Positions 1 to 11,499 are shown, counted from the stretch's first letter. The stretch is 64,000 bases of DNA from Pseudomonas guariconensis (GCF_024127895.1 NZ_JAMYBK010000020.1:30313-94312); one strand, 5' to 3'. Notes: generated from the letters alone by a model not told the origin. Numbers and translations are program-made.

Positions 1-1051
1 GACCGCGGTCAGCCCGCAACTGGAGCAGTTGAAGAAGGAAGGTGAAGCTGGCCGTCGCAAGATCAGCCAGTACACCCGCTACGGCACCGTTATCCTGGCG
101 CTGGTCCAGGCCATTGGCATGTCCATTGGCCTGGCCAACCAGGGCGTGGCGTTTTCTGCGGGCCTGGGCTTCCATGTGGTCGCCGTCTCCACGTTCGTGG
201 CGGGCGCGATGTTCATGATGTGGCTGGGCGAGCAGATCACCGAGCGCGGTGTGGGCAACGGTATCTCGATGTTGATCTTCGCGGGTATCGTTGCCGGTCT
301 TCCGAGAGCAATCGGGCAGTCTTTCGAGTCTGCACGCACAGGCGATATCAACATTTTCGCCCTGGTCGCTATCGGTTTGCTGGCAGTAGCGATTATCGGC
401 TTCGTGGTGTTCATCGAGCGTGGTCAGCGTCGTATCGCCGTTCATTACGCCAAGCGTCAGCAGGGCCGCAAGGTCTTCGCTGCGCAGACCAGCCACTTGC
501 CGCTCAAGGTGAACATGGCAGGGGTCATCCCGGCCATTTTCGCCAGCAGCATTCTGCTGTTTCCGGCTTCGCTGGGTGCCTGGTTCGGTCAGTCCGAAGG
601 TATGGGCTGGCTGCAGGACATCTCGCAGTCGATCGCTCCTGGTCAGCCGTTGAACATTCTGCTGTTTAGTGCAGGGATCATTTTCTTCTGCTTCTTCTAC
701 ACGGCGCTGATGTTCAATCCGAAAGACGTAGCGGAAAACCTGAAGAAGTCCGGTGCCTTTATTCCGGGTATCCGTCCTGGTGAGCAGTCGGCGCGCTACA
801 TTGATGGCGTTCTGACCCGTCTGACCATGTTCGGTGCTCTTTACATGACGGCCGTGTGCCTCCTGCCCCAGTTCCTGGTGGTGGCGGCAAACGTTCCGTT
901 CTACCTTGGCGGGACCTCGTTGCTGATTGTGGTAGTGGTTGTGATGGACTTCATGTCCCAAGTACAATCGCACCTCGTTTCGCACCAGTACGAATCCCTG
1001 ATGAAGAAAGCCAACCTGAAAGGCTACGGCGGCAGCGGTCTGCTGCGCTGA
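1..1051 (+). CDS. secY: Preprotein translocase subunit SecY (5'-truncated by window edge)
   Basis: This is the channel-forming inner-membrane subunit of the SecYEG translocon, which exports unfolded preproteins and inserts membrane proteins. The reading frame is already open at base 2, so the N-terminus lies outside the window. About 350 residues remain, covering roughly the last eight transmembrane segments. The cytosolic loop with GERGVGNG-type residues (ITERGVGNGISM) and the loop before the last helices with NPKDVAENLKKSGAFIPGIRPG are characteristic of SecY. The stop at 1049-1051 is followed 28 bases later by rpmJ, the usual end of the spc ribosomal operon. No frame defects are seen. Confidence 0.97.
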   Translation, partial: TAVSPQLEQLKKEGEAGRRKISQYTRYGTVILALVQAIGMSIGLANQGVAFSAGLGFHVVAVSTFVAGAMFMMWLGEQITERGVGNGISMLIFAGIVAGLPRAIGQSFESARTGDINIFALVAIGLLAVAIIGFVVFIERGQRRIAVHYAKRQQGRKVFAAQTSHLPLKVNMAGVIPAIFASSILLFPASLGAWFGQSEGMGWLQDISQSIAPGQPLNILLFSAGIIFFCFFYTALMFNPKDVAENLKKSGAFIPGIRPGEQSARYIDGVLTRLTMFGALYMTAVCLLPQFLVVAANVPFYLGGTSLLIVVVVVMDFMSQVQSHLVSHQYESLMKKANLKGYGGSGLLR

Positions 1052-1079
1052 TAGGCCCCTAAGGTTCGAGGAGTCGGTA

Positions 1080-1196
1080 ATGAAAGTTCGTGCATCGGTG
1101 AAAAAGCTGTGCCGTAACTGCAAGATTATTCGCCGCGAAGGTATCGTGCGAGTGATTTGCAGCGCGGAACCGCGTCACAAGCAGCGCCAAGGCTGA
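1080..1196 (+). CDS. rpmJ: 50S ribosomal protein L36 (bL36)
   Basis: This short gene encodes a 38-residue zinc-ribbon protein of the large ribosomal subunit. The protein starts MKVRASVKKLCRNCKIIRR and has the expected C11-x2-C14, C27 and H32 zinc ligands of the zinc-binding (C+) form of L36. A GAGG Shine-Dalgarno sequence (GAGGAG around 1068) precedes the ATG. It lies between secY and rpsM, as in most gammaproteobacteria. The length equals that of the family (37-38 residues). Confidence 0.96.
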   Translation: MKVRASVKKLCRNCKIIRREGIVRVICSAEPRHKQRQG

Positions 1197-1214
1197 GTGT
1201 GATTCGCGCTTCAA

Positions 1215-1240
1215 ACCCAGCAGCTAGTGCGCTGCTGGGT
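1215..1240 (+). promoter_or_regulatory. Hairpin in the rpmJ-rpsM leader
   Basis: A perfect 10-bp inverted repeat (ACCCAGCAGC at 1215-1224 and its complement at 1231-1240, 6-nt loop) sits in the 131-bp gap between rpmJ and rpsM. It is followed by a moderately T-rich stretch. It could be a partial terminator of the spc operon or part of the alpha-operon leader. In E. coli the alpha-operon leader, just upstream of rpsM, is the target of S4 autoregulation. The sequence alone does not decide between these. Confidence 0.5.
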
Positions 1241-1327
1241 TGATTATTCGTTTCTACAGCGATATTATCTCGCGCCCTATTTCTTGGCTTCCGGGGCGTA
1301 GGTAGCTGTCAATTGGAGTCCCACTGA

Positions 1328-1684
1328 ATGGCCCGTATTGCAGGCGTCAACATTCCAGATAACAAGCACACTGTTATCTCGCTGACCTACATCTATGGTG
1401 TCGGTCGCACCACTGCGCAGAAGATCTGTGCAGACGCTGGGGTCAACCCAGCCGCTAAGATCAAGGATCTGAGCGACGAGCAAATCGAAACCCTGCGTGG
1501 CGAAGTCGCGAAGTTCACCACCGAAGGTGACCTGCGTCGTGACATCAACATGAAGATCAAGCGCTTGATGGACCTGGGTTGCTACCGCGGCCTGCGTCAT
1601 CGTAAAGGTCTGCCGGTTCGCGGTCAGCGCACCAAGACCAACGCACGCACCCGTAAGGGCCCGCGTAAGCCGATCCGCAAGTAA
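1328..1684 (+). CDS. rpsM: 30S ribosomal protein S13 (uS13)
   Basis: This gene encodes the small-subunit head protein that contacts the P-site tRNA and forms intersubunit bridges. The 118-residue product begins [19 protein letters not shown] and carries the helix-hairpin-helix region around [10 protein letters not shown] (residues 21-30). It ends in the basic tail [15 protein letters not shown] that reaches the decoding centre. It is the first gene of the alpha operon and is followed 18 bases later by rpsK. The length is normal for the family. Confidence 0.98.
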
Positions 1685-1702
1685 TCGCCCAGGAATATAG
1701 AC

Positions 1703-2092
1703 ATGGCAAAACCTGCTGCTCGTCCTCGTAAGAAAGTCAAAAAGACAGTGGTTGATGGCATCGCCCACATCCATGCGTCTTTCAACAACACCATCGTGAC
1801 CATCACCGACCGTCAGGGCAACGCACTGTCCTGGGCGACCTCCGGTGGTTCGGGTTTCCGTGGTTCGCGCAAATCCACCCCGTTCGCAGCCCAGATCGCT
1901 GCCGAGCGCGCTGGTCAAGCTGCGCTGGAATACGGCCTGAAGAACCTCGACGTCAACGTCAAGGGCCCAGGTCCAGGTCGTGAGTCCGCTGTTCGTGCTC
2001 TGAACAGCTGCGGCTACAAGATCGCCAGCATCACCGACGTGACGCCAATCCCGCACAACGGGTGCCGTCCGCCGAAGAAGCGTCGCGTGTAA
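1703..2092 (+). CDS. rpsK: 30S ribosomal protein S11 (uS11)
   Basis: This gene encodes the platform protein of the small subunit near the E site. The 129-residue protein has the Lys/Arg-rich N-terminus (residues 1-15), the conserved [15 protein letters not shown] segment near residues 22-36, and the C-terminal [18 protein letters not shown] signature. It has an AGGA ribosome binding site 7-10 bases before the ATG and lies between rpsM and rpsD in the alpha operon. Confidence 0.98.
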
Positions 2093-2107
2093 TCAGGAGA
2101 CAGATAA

Positions 2108-2728
2108 ATGGCACGTTACATTGGTCCAAAATGCAAACTGTCTCGTCGTGAAGGCACCGATCTGTTCCTGAAGAGCGGCGTTCGCGCTCTGGAATCGAAG
2201 TGCAACATCGAAGCAGCCCCGGGTATCCACGGTCAGCGCCGTGGCCGTCAGTCCGACTACGGCACCCAGCTGCGCGAGAAGCAGAAAGTCCGTCGTATCT
2301 ACGGTGTTCTGGAACGTCAGTTCCGCGGTTACTACCAGCTGGCAGCCTCGAAGAAAGGCGCTACCGGTGAGAACCTGCTGCAACTGCTCGAATGCCGTCT
2401 GGACAACGTCGTTTACCGCATGGGCTTCGGTTCGACTCGTTCCGAATCCCGTCAGCTGGTTTCGCACAAGGCAATCAGCGTTAACGGCAAGACCGTAAAC
2501 ATTCCATCCTACCAAGTTCGTCCGGGTGACGTGGTCGCGGTTCGCGAGAAGTCGCAGAACCAGCTGCGCATTGTTCAAGCCCTTGAACTGTGCGCCCAGC
2601 GTGGCCGCGTTGAGTGGGTTGACGTGGATGCTGCCAAGAAGTCGGGCGTTTTCAAGAACGTTCCTGCTCGCAGCGACCTGTCCGCCGACATCAACGAAAA
2701 CCTGATTGTCGAGCTCTACTCCAAGTAA
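2108..2728 (+). CDS. rpsD: 30S ribosomal protein S4 (uS4)
   Basis: S4 nucleates 16S rRNA folding and, in E. coli, represses translation of the alpha operon; that regulation is known for the family and not shown here. The 206-residue protein has an N-terminal S4 domain (MARYIGPKCKLSRREGTDL) and the S4 RNA-binding fold at about residues 96-157 (LECRLDNVVYRMGFG). An AGGAGA ribosome binding site precedes the ATG. The next gene is rpoA, 22 bases downstream. Confidence 0.98.
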   Translation: MARYIGPKCKLSRREGTDLFLKSGVRALESKCNIEAAPGIHGQRRGRQSDYGTQLREKQKVRRIYGVLERQFRGYYQLAASKKGATGENLLQLLECRLDNVVYRMGFGSTRSESRQLVSHKAISVNGKTVNIPSYQVRPGDVVAVREKSQNQLRIVQALELCAQRGRVEWVDVDAAKKSGVFKNVPARSDLSADINENLIVELYSK

Positions 2729-2750
2729 GGGCTAGAAAATAGGTGCATCC

Positions 2751-3752
2751 ATGCAGATTTCGGTAAATGAGTTCCTGACGCCCCGCCACATCGATGTGCA
2801 GGTCGTCAGTCCAACCCGCGCCAAGATCACGCTCGAGCCTCTCGAGCGTGGTTTCGGCCATACCCTGGGCAACGCGCTGCGCCGCATCCTGTTGTCCTCC
2901 ATGCCTGGCTGTGCAGTAGTCGAGGCCGAGATCGACGGCGTACTCCACGAGTACTCCGCGATCGAAGGTGTACAGGAAGACGTCATTGAAATCCTGTTGA
3001 ACCTCAAAGGCCTGGCTATCAAGCTGCACGGTCGTGACGAAGTTACGCTGACCTTGTCGAAAAAGGGTTCGGGGGTGGTTACCGCTGCCGATATTCAGCT
3101 GGATCACGATGTCGAGATCGTCAACCCCGATCACGTAATCGCGAACCTGGCGTCCAACGGCGCCCTGAACATGAAGCTCACCGTAGCTCGTGGTCGTGGT
3201 TACGAGCCGGCCGACTCGCGTCAGACCGACGAAGACGAAAGCCGCAGCATTGGCCGCTTGCAGCTGGACGCCTCGTTCAGCCCGGTGCGTCGTATCGCCT
3301 ACGTGGTCGAGAACGCCCGTGTTGAACAGCGTACCAACCTGGACAAGCTGGTCATCGATCTGGAAACCAACGGCACCCTGGACCCTGAAGAGGCTATCCG
3401 CCGCGCCGCGACCATCCTGCAGCAGCAGCTGGCCGCGTTCGTCGACCTCAAGGGTGACAGCGAGCCTGTCGTAGTCGAGCAGGAAGACGAGATCGATCCG
3501 ATCCTGCTGCGTCCGGTTGACGATCTGGAACTGACCGTACGTTCGGCCAACTGCCTGAAGGCGGAGAACATCTACTACATCGGCGACCTGATTCAGCGTA
3601 CCGAAGTAGAACTGTTGAAAACTCCGAACCTGGGCAAGAAGTCCCTGACCGAAATCAAGGACGTCCTGGCCTCTCGTGGTCTGTCTCTCGGCATGCGCCT
3701 CGACAACTGGCCGCCTGCAAGTCTTAAGAAAGACGACAAGGCGACTGCCTGA
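2751..3752 (+). CDS. rpoA: DNA-directed RNA polymerase subunit alpha
   Basis: The alpha subunit dimerises to start RNA polymerase assembly, and its C-terminal domain binds UP elements and activators. The 333-residue product has the N-terminal assembly domain (residues 1 to about 235, including [21 protein letters not shown]). An acidic linker follows, and then a C-terminal helix-hairpin-helix domain (about 250-325, with [15 protein letters not shown] and [16 protein letters not shown]). The position between rpsD and rplQ is the canonical one. Confidence 0.98.
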
Positions 3753-3794
3753 TCGTCGTAATCACCGAACGTAGTGTTTGGTAAGGAATGAATC

Positions 3795-4181
3795 ATGCGT
3801 CATCGTAAAAGTGGACGTCACCTGAGCCGTACCAGCTCTCACCGCAAGGCCATGTTCCAGAACATGGCAGTGTCGCTGATCGAGCACGAGCTGATCAAAA
3901 CCACCCTGCCGAAAGCCAAGGAACTGCGCCGCGTTGCCGAGCCGCTGATCACCCTGGCCAAGGAAGACAGCGTCGCCAACCGTCGTCTGGCTTTCGACCG
4001 TACCCGTTCGAAAGCTGCCGTTGGCAAGCTGTTCAACGACCTGGGCAAGCGTTACGCCACTCGTCAGGGCGGCTACCTGCGCATCCTGAAGTGCGGTTTC
4101 CGCGCTGGCGACAACGCGCCTATGGCGTACGTCGAGCTGGTTGATCGTCCGGTCGGTGGTGCTGTAGAAGCTGCCGAGTAA
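3795..4181 (+). CDS. rplQ: 50S ribosomal protein L17 (bL17)
   Basis: L17 lies near the peptide exit tunnel of the large subunit. The 128-residue protein begins MRHRKSGRHLSRTSSHRKAMFQNMA, the family signature, and contains the conserved ELRRVAEPLITLAK segment. It is the last gene of the alpha operon, 42 bases after rpoA, and a strong terminator follows 22 bases after its stop codon. Confidence 0.98.
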   Translation: MRHRKSGRHLSRTSSHRKAMFQNMAVSLIEHELIKTTLPKAKELRRVAEPLITLAKEDSVANRRLAFDRTRSKAAVGKLFNDLGKRYATRQGGYLRILKCGFRAGDNAPMAYVELVDRPVGGAVEAAE

Positions 4182-4203
4182 GACGTCTGTCTGCTGCAAG
4201 AAG

Positions 4204-4226
4204 CCGGGCCTCGTGCCCGGTTTTTT
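4204..4226 (+). terminator. Rho-independent terminator of the alpha operon
   Basis: A GC hairpin (CCGGGC at 4204-4209, GCCCGG at 4215-4220, 5-nt loop) is followed at once by six T residues. It ends the rpsM-rplQ transcript. Confidence 0.9.
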
Positions 4227-4238
4227 GTGCGCGTATGA

Positions 4239-4275
4239 ATTGTTATTTTCTATCGAAGCGAATGGATCAATGAAT
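4239..4275 (+). promoter_or_regulatory. Weak OxyR-like motif upstream of katA
   Basis: The first half is ATTG-N7-CTAT (4239-4253), which fits the ATAG-N7-CTAT half of an OxyR site with one mismatch. The second half, about one turn further on, matches only weakly. katA genes of Pseudomonas are commonly OxyR-controlled, so this is a candidate only. Confidence 0.25.
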
Positions 4276-4352
4276 TAGTTCTTGTAATACAGCTCGCGGA
4301 TACTTATCACCAAGCCGATTAGCCGGCAGTTCAAGACCGATAAGGAGAGCCC

Positions 4353-5792
4353 ATGAGCAAGATTCTCACCACCGCCAGCGGTGCACCTGTAGCCGACAAC
4401 CAGAATTCCCGTTCGGCAGGCCGACGCGGCCCGCTGCTGCTCGATGACATTCATCTGATCGAGAAGCTCGCCCACTTCAACCGTGAGAACATCCCCGAGC
4501 GCCGTGTGCACGCCAAAGGGTCGGGCGCCTACGGCACCTTCACCGTCACACGTGACATCACCCGCTACACCAGCGCCAAGCTGTTCGAGCAGGTCGGCAA
4601 GCAGACCGAAACCTTCCTGCGTTTCTCTACCGTCGGTGGCGAGCGTGGCTCGGCCGACACCGAGCGGGATCCACGCGGTTTCGCGGTCAAGTTCTATACC
4701 GAGGAAGGCAACTGGGACATCGTCGGCAACAATACGCCAGTGTTCTTCATCCGTGACCCGCTGAAGTTCCCGGACTTCATCCACACGCAGAAGCGCCATC
4801 CGCAGACCAACCTGAAGAATGCCCAGATGATGTGGGACTTCTGGTCGCATTCGCCCGAAGCGCTGCACCAGGTCACCATCCTCTTCTCCGACCGGGGCAT
4901 CCCGGATGGCTACCGCCACATGCACGGCTTCGGTAGCCACACCTATAGCCTGATCAGCGCCACCGGCGAGCGCACCTGGGTCAAGTGGCACTTCAAAACC
5001 CAGCAGGGCATCAAGAACCTGGCACCGGCCGAGGCAGCGCGCCTGGCGGGCAGCGACCCGGACTACGCCCAGCGTGACCTGTTCGAGGCCATCGAGCGTG
5101 GTGACTACCCGCGCTGGACCGTCTGCATCCAGGTAATGAGCGAAGAGGAAGCCGCCAATCGCCAGGAAAACCCCTTCGACGTGACCAAGACCTGGTCGCA
5201 GAAGGACTACCCGCTGATCGAGGTTGGCGTGCTGGAGCTGAATCGTAACCCGCTCAACTACTTCGCCGAGGTCGAGCAGGCCGCCTTCGGTCCAAGCAAC
5301 ATGGTGCCGGGGGTCGGCCTCTCGCCGGACCGCATGCTGCAAGGCCGGGTGTTCGCCTATGCCGACGCCCACCGCTACCGTATCGGTACCAACCATCAGC
5401 AGCTGCCGGTCAATGCCCCGCGTTGCCCGGTGCACAGCTACCAGCGTGACGGTTCGATGGCCCTGGGCAGCTACGGCAGCGCGCCGAACTACGAGCCTAA
5501 CAGCTATGGCGATGCGCCGAAGCAGTCGCCTCGTCACGCGGAGCCTGCATTGGCCCTGCAAGGTGTGGCCGACCGCTACGATCACCGCGAGGACGACGAC
5601 TACTACAGCCATGCCGGGGCGTTGTTCCGCCTGATGGATGCCGAACAGAAGGCATTGCTCATCAACAACATCGCCGGTGCGATGGCAGGCGTCAGCGAGG
5701 ATGTGGTGCAGCGTCAACTGCAGCATTTCTTCAAGGCCGACCCGGCCTACGGCGAGGGTGTCGCCAAAGCGTTGGGCGTGAATCTCGCCTAA
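4353..5792 (+). CDS. katA: Haem catalase KatA
   Basis: This is a cytoplasmic monofunctional catalase that dismutates hydrogen peroxide to water and oxygen. The 479-residue protein is the size of small-subunit (clade 3) catalases. The distal His53 lies in the active-site signature around FNRENIPERRVHAKGSGA. The distal Asn is in the VGNN motif (residues 124-127). The haem-ligating Tyr336 lies in RVFAYADAH. An AAGGAGA ribosome binding site precedes the ATG at a good distance. It is monocistronic, with its own terminator, and it precedes an iron-storage gene, so peroxide and iron handling are neighbours. Confidence 0.96.
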   Translation: MSKILTTASGAPVADNQNSRSAGRRGPLLLDDIHLIEKLAHFNRENIPERRVHAKGSGAYGTFTVTRDITRYTSAKLFEQVGKQTETFLRFSTVGGERGSADTERDPRGFAVKFYTEEGNWDIVGNNTPVFFIRDPLKFPDFIHTQKRHPQTNLKNAQMMWDFWSHSPEALHQVTILFSDRGIPDGYRHMHGFGSHTYSLISATGERTWVKWHFKTQQGIKNLAPAEAARLAGSDPDYAQRDLFEAIERGDYPRWTVCIQVMSEEEAANRQENPFDVTKTWSQKDYPLIEVGVLELNRNPLNYFAEVEQAAFGPSNMVPGVGLSPDRMLQGRVFAYADAHRYRIGTNHQQLPVNAPRCPVHSYQRDGSMALGSYGSAPNYEPNSYGDAPKQSPRHAEPALALQGVADRYDHREDDDYYSHAGALFRLMDAEQKALLINNIAGAMAGVSEDVVQRQLQHFFKADPAYGEGVAKALGVNLA

Positions 5793-5810
5793 CTCGAAGT
5801 GATAAGAAGA

Positions 5811-5834
5811 ACCGCCCTCATTTGGGCGGTTTTT
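5811..5834 (+). terminator. Rho-independent terminator after katA
   Basis: A 7-bp hairpin (ACCGCCC at 5811-5817, GGGCGGT at 5824-5830, 6-nt loop) runs into a T tract. It begins 18 bases after the katA stop codon. Confidence 0.88.
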
Positions 5835-5954
5835 CAATGAATATCACTACTGTTTGCCGGTTTTTTTGCATGTTATTGCGCGCTTTTCAGTGACCTTCGG
5901 CCAATCCTGGTTCACACTATGTGCTAATAAGGTTCCACTAGGAGAAGCAGGGCG

Positions 5955-6419
5955 ATGCAAGGTCACCCGGACGTAATCGACTACCTCAACACGTTGCTGA
6001 CGGGCGAACTGGCAGCACGCGACCAGTATTTCATTCACTCGCGGATGTACGAAGACTGGGGCCTGACCAAGCTCTATGAGCGCATCAACCACGAGATGGA
6101 AGAAGAGACGCAACACGCCGACGCCTTGATGCGCCGCATCCTGATGCTCGAGGGCACGCCACGCATGCGCCCGGACGACCTGGACGTGGGCACCACCGTG
6201 CCGGACATGATCGCTGCCGACCTGCGCCTGGAGTACAAGGTGCGTGCTGCGCTGTGCAAGGGCATCGAGTTGTGCGAGCTGCACAAGGACTACATCAGCC
6301 GCGACATCCTGCGCGCGCAACTGGCCGATACCGAGGAAGACCACACCTACTGGCTGGAAAAGCAGCAGGGCCTGATCAAGTCCATCGGCCTGGAGAACTA
6401 CCTGCAGTCGCAGATGTAA
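5955..6419 (+). CDS. bfr: Bacterioferritin-family ferritin lacking the haem-ligand Met (FtnA/BfrA type)
   Basis: This is an iron-storage subunit that would form a 24-mer and oxidise Fe(II) at a di-iron ferroxidase centre. The 154-residue protein keeps the ferroxidase residues Glu18, Glu51 and His54 in HEMEEETQHAD, and Glu127/His130 in the TEEDHTYW segment. Position 52, where classical bacterioferritins have the haem-ligating Met, is Thr. The subunit therefore should not bind haem between dimers; it resembles the FtnA (BfrA) protein encoded next to katA in P. aeruginosa. An AGGAGA ribosome binding site precedes the ATG. The classical haem-binding BfrB is not in this window. Confidence 0.93.
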   Translation: MQGHPDVIDYLNTLLTGELAARDQYFIHSRMYEDWGLTKLYERINHEMEEETQHADALMRRILMLEGTPRMRPDDLDVGTTVPDMIAADLRLEYKVRAALCKGIELCELHKDYISRDILRAQLADTEEDHTYWLEKQQGLIKSIGLENYLQSQM

Positions 6420-6451
6420 GCCCGGCTGGGATTCCGAGCAGCCTTCCGACC

Positions 6452-6515
6452 AAGGCCGCTCCCACGAGTATCGCGCCCTCATGATGGGGTGCGCGTTACT
6501 CGTGGGAGCGGCCTT
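6452..6515. repeat. 19-bp perfect inverted repeat (REP-type) between convergent bfr and uvrA
   Basis: The arms at 6452-6470 and 6497-6515 are exact complements (core AAGGCCGCTCCCACGAGTA), separated by 26 bases. The GCTCCCAC/GTGGGAGC core resembles the REP units of the P. putida group. It lies between two converging genes and could stop transcription from both sides. Confidence 0.75.
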
Positions 6516-6548
6516 GTCGCGAGAGGAGCGCGAAGGCGCCCCTAGGGA

Positions 6549-9383
<2,835 letters not shown>

Positions 9384-9512
9384 TAAGGCCTCGCTCGGCG
9401 GGCATAAACAAGGAAGTATAAGGCGCGCGGCCAGTACGCGGCAAAGCGTCGCGCAGATGCCGTCAAGCCGTCGGACTGATAGAATCGCCGCCGGTTCACA
9501 CGAGGTTAATCC

Positions 9513-10907
9513 ATGCACGACACTCACAACGAACGCATGAGTGGCAGCGAAACCCGCGCCGCAGGCGGCCTGGCCCTGGTCTTTGCCTTTCGTATGCTGG
9601 GCATGTTCATGGTCTTGCCGGTGCTGGCGACCTACGGCATGGACCTGGCTGGCGCGACGCCCGCGCTGATCGGCCTGGCCATCGGTGCCTACGGGCTGAC
9701 CCAGGCCGTGCTGCAGATACCGTTCGGGGTGATTTCCGACCGCATCGGGCGCCGCCCGGTGATCTACCTGGGGCTGGTGATCTTCGCCCTGGGCAGTGTG
9801 CTGGCAGCCCAGGCCGACTCGATCTGGGGTGTGATCGCCGGGCGTATTATGCAAGGTGCCGGGGCCATTTCCGCGGCGGTGATGGCACTGCTTTCCGACC
9901 TCACCCGCGAGCAGCACCGGACCAAGGCCATGGCCATGATCGGCATGAGCATCGGCCTGTCGTTCGCCGTGGCCATGGTCGCCGGCCCATTGCTGACACG
10001 TGCCTTCGGCCTGTCAGGATTGTTCCTCGTCACCGCCGGGCTCGCTCTGGTCGGCATCGGCCTGATCGCCTTCGTCGTACCCCATGCCCATGGTGCCTTG
10101 CAGCACCGGGAGTCGGGGGTAGCGCGCCAGGCACTGGGCCCGACACTGCGTCATCCGGACCTGTTGCGCCTGAACGTGGGCATTTTTGTCCTCCATGCCA
10201 TCCTCATGGCCAGCTTTGTCGCGCTGCCCCTGGCGTTCGTCGAGCGCGGAGGCCTGCCCAAGGAGCAGCACTGGTGGGTCTACCTGACCGCTTTGCTCGT
10301 CTCATTTTTTGCAATGGTCCCGTTCATTATCTACGGCGAAAAAAAGCGCAAGATGAAACGCGTGTTGCTTGGCGCGGTCAGTGTATTGCTGGTGGTCGAG
10401 CTGTTCTTCTGGCAATGGGCTGACAACTTGCGCGGACTGGTGATTGGCACCGTGGTATTCTTTACTGCCTTCAACCTGCTGGAGGCATCCTTGCCTTCGC
10501 TGGTCAGCAAGGTGTCGCCCGCCGGCGGCAAGGGGACGGCCATGGGGGTCTATTCCACCAGCCAGTTCCTTGGTGCTGCCCTGGGAGGAATCATCGGTGG
10601 CTGGTTGTTCCAGCACGGTGGCCTGGGCATGGTGTTCCTCGGTTGTGCAGGCCTGTGTGCCGTGTGGCTGGTCACTGCGTTGCGCATGAACGAGCCGCCC
10701 TACGTGACCAGCCTGCGCATGTCGCTGACGCCAGAGGCGGTCCGGGAAGCCGGGCTGACCGAACGCCTGATGGCCGTGCCGGGTGTGACCGACGCCGTGG
10801 TGGTGGCGGAAGAAGCCGCCATCTACATCAAACTGGATACGAAAATTTTGGACCGTGCGACCCTGGAGCGTCTGGTGAATCCGGCCTCTTCGGCGTGCGA
10901 AGCCTAG
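9513..10907 (+). CDS. MFS transporter with C-terminal ferredoxin-like domain (YajR-like)
   Basis: This is a 12-helix major facilitator superfamily protein, probably a proton-coupled exporter; the substrate is unknown. The 464-residue protein shows the MFS motif A, DRIGRRPV, after helix 2. It also has an extra soluble tail of about 65 residues after the last helix (LTPEAVREAGL... AAIYIKLDTKILDRATLERLV). E. coli YajR carries such a small alpha/beta domain in the same place. The ATG at 9513 has an ACGAGG ribosome binding site; a second ATG eight codons later is possible. The ssb gene begins 9 bases after the stop, so the two are probably co-transcribed, divergently from uvrA. Confidence 0.88.
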   Translation: MHDTHNERMSGSETRAAGGLALVFAFRMLGMFMVLPVLATYGMDLAGATPALIGLAIGAYGLTQAVLQIPFGVISDRIGRRPVIYLGLVIFALGSVLAAQADSIWGVIAGRIMQGAGAISAAVMALLSDLTREQHRTKAMAMIGMSIGLSFAVAMVAGPLLTRAFGLSGLFLVTAGLALVGIGLIAFVVPHAHGALQHRESGVARQALGPTLRHPDLLRLNVGIFVLHAILMASFVALPLAFVERGGLPKEQHWWVYLTALLVSFFAMVPFIIYGEKKRKMKRVLLGAVSVLLVVELFFWQWADNLRGLVIGTVVFFTAFNLLEASLPSLVSKVSPAGGKGTAMGVYSTSQFLGAALGGIIGGWLFQHGGLGMVFLGCAGLCAVWLVTALRMNEPPYVTSLRMSLTPEAVREAGLTERLMAVPGVTDAVVVAEEAAIYIKLDTKILDRATLERLVNPASSACEA

Positions 10908-10916
10908 GAGAACGTT

Positions 10917-11459
10917 ATGGCCCGTGGGGTTAACAAAGTCATTCTGGTCGGCACCTGTGGCCAGGATCCCGAAGTCCGCTACCTGCCCAACGGTAACGCC
11001 GTGACCAACCTGAGCCTGGCCACCAGCGAGCAGTGGACCGACAAGCAGACCGGCCAGAAGGTCGAGCGCACCGAGTGGCACCGCGTGGCCATGTTTGGCA
11101 AGGTCGCGGAAATTGCCGGTGAGTACCTGCGCAAAGGCTCGCAGGTGTACATCGAGGGCAAGCTGCAGACCCGCGAGTGGGAAAAGGACGGCATCAAGCG
11201 TTACACCACCGAGATCATCGTCGACATGCAGGGCACCATGCAGCTGCTCGGCGGCCGCCCGCAGAACCAGCAGCAGGGTGGCGATCCGTACAACCAGGGT
11301 GGTGGCAACTACAATCAGGGCGGCCAGCAGCAGTACAACCAAGCGCCACGCCAGCAGGCCCCGCGCCCGCAGCAGGCGCCACAACGTCCTGCGCCGCAGC
11401 AGCCGGCTCCGCAGCCTGCCGCTGACTTCGACAGCTTCGATGACGATATTCCGTTCTAG
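10917..11459 (+). CDS. ssb: Single-stranded DNA-binding protein
   Basis: SSB coats single-stranded DNA during replication, repair and recombination and recruits partners through its tail. The 180-residue protein has an N-terminal OB fold (residues 1 to about 110, starting MARGVNKVILVG). A Gln/Pro/Gly-rich linker (about 115-165) follows. The acidic tip ends DDDIPF, the docking site for partner proteins. An AGGAGAA ribosome binding site precedes the ATG. It lies opposite uvrA with an MFS gene in between, so the classic uvrA-ssb pair is interrupted. Confidence 0.97.
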   Translation: MARGVNKVILVGTCGQDPEVRYLPNGNAVTNLSLATSEQWTDKQTGQKVERTEWHRVAMFGKVAEIAGEYLRKGSQVYIEGKLQTREWEKDGIKRYTTEIIVDMQGTMQLLGGRPQNQQQGGDPYNQGGGNYNQGGQQQYNQAPRQQAPRPQQAPQRPAPQQPAPQPAADFDSFDDDIPF

Positions 11460-11499
11460 AGAGCACCTTAGCGAAAACTGTAAAGTTTTCCTTGGAGAG

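Noticed and set aside
4275..5837. A 520-codon open frame antisense to katA
   Set aside because: It mirrors the katA codons and shows no domain or ribosome binding site; katA on the plus strand is unambiguous.
9384..9512. SOS (LexA) box between uvrA and the MFS-ssb unit
   Set aside because: No CTGT-N8-ACAG palindrome could be found by eye; only a generic promoter-like TAGAAT is seen near 9480.
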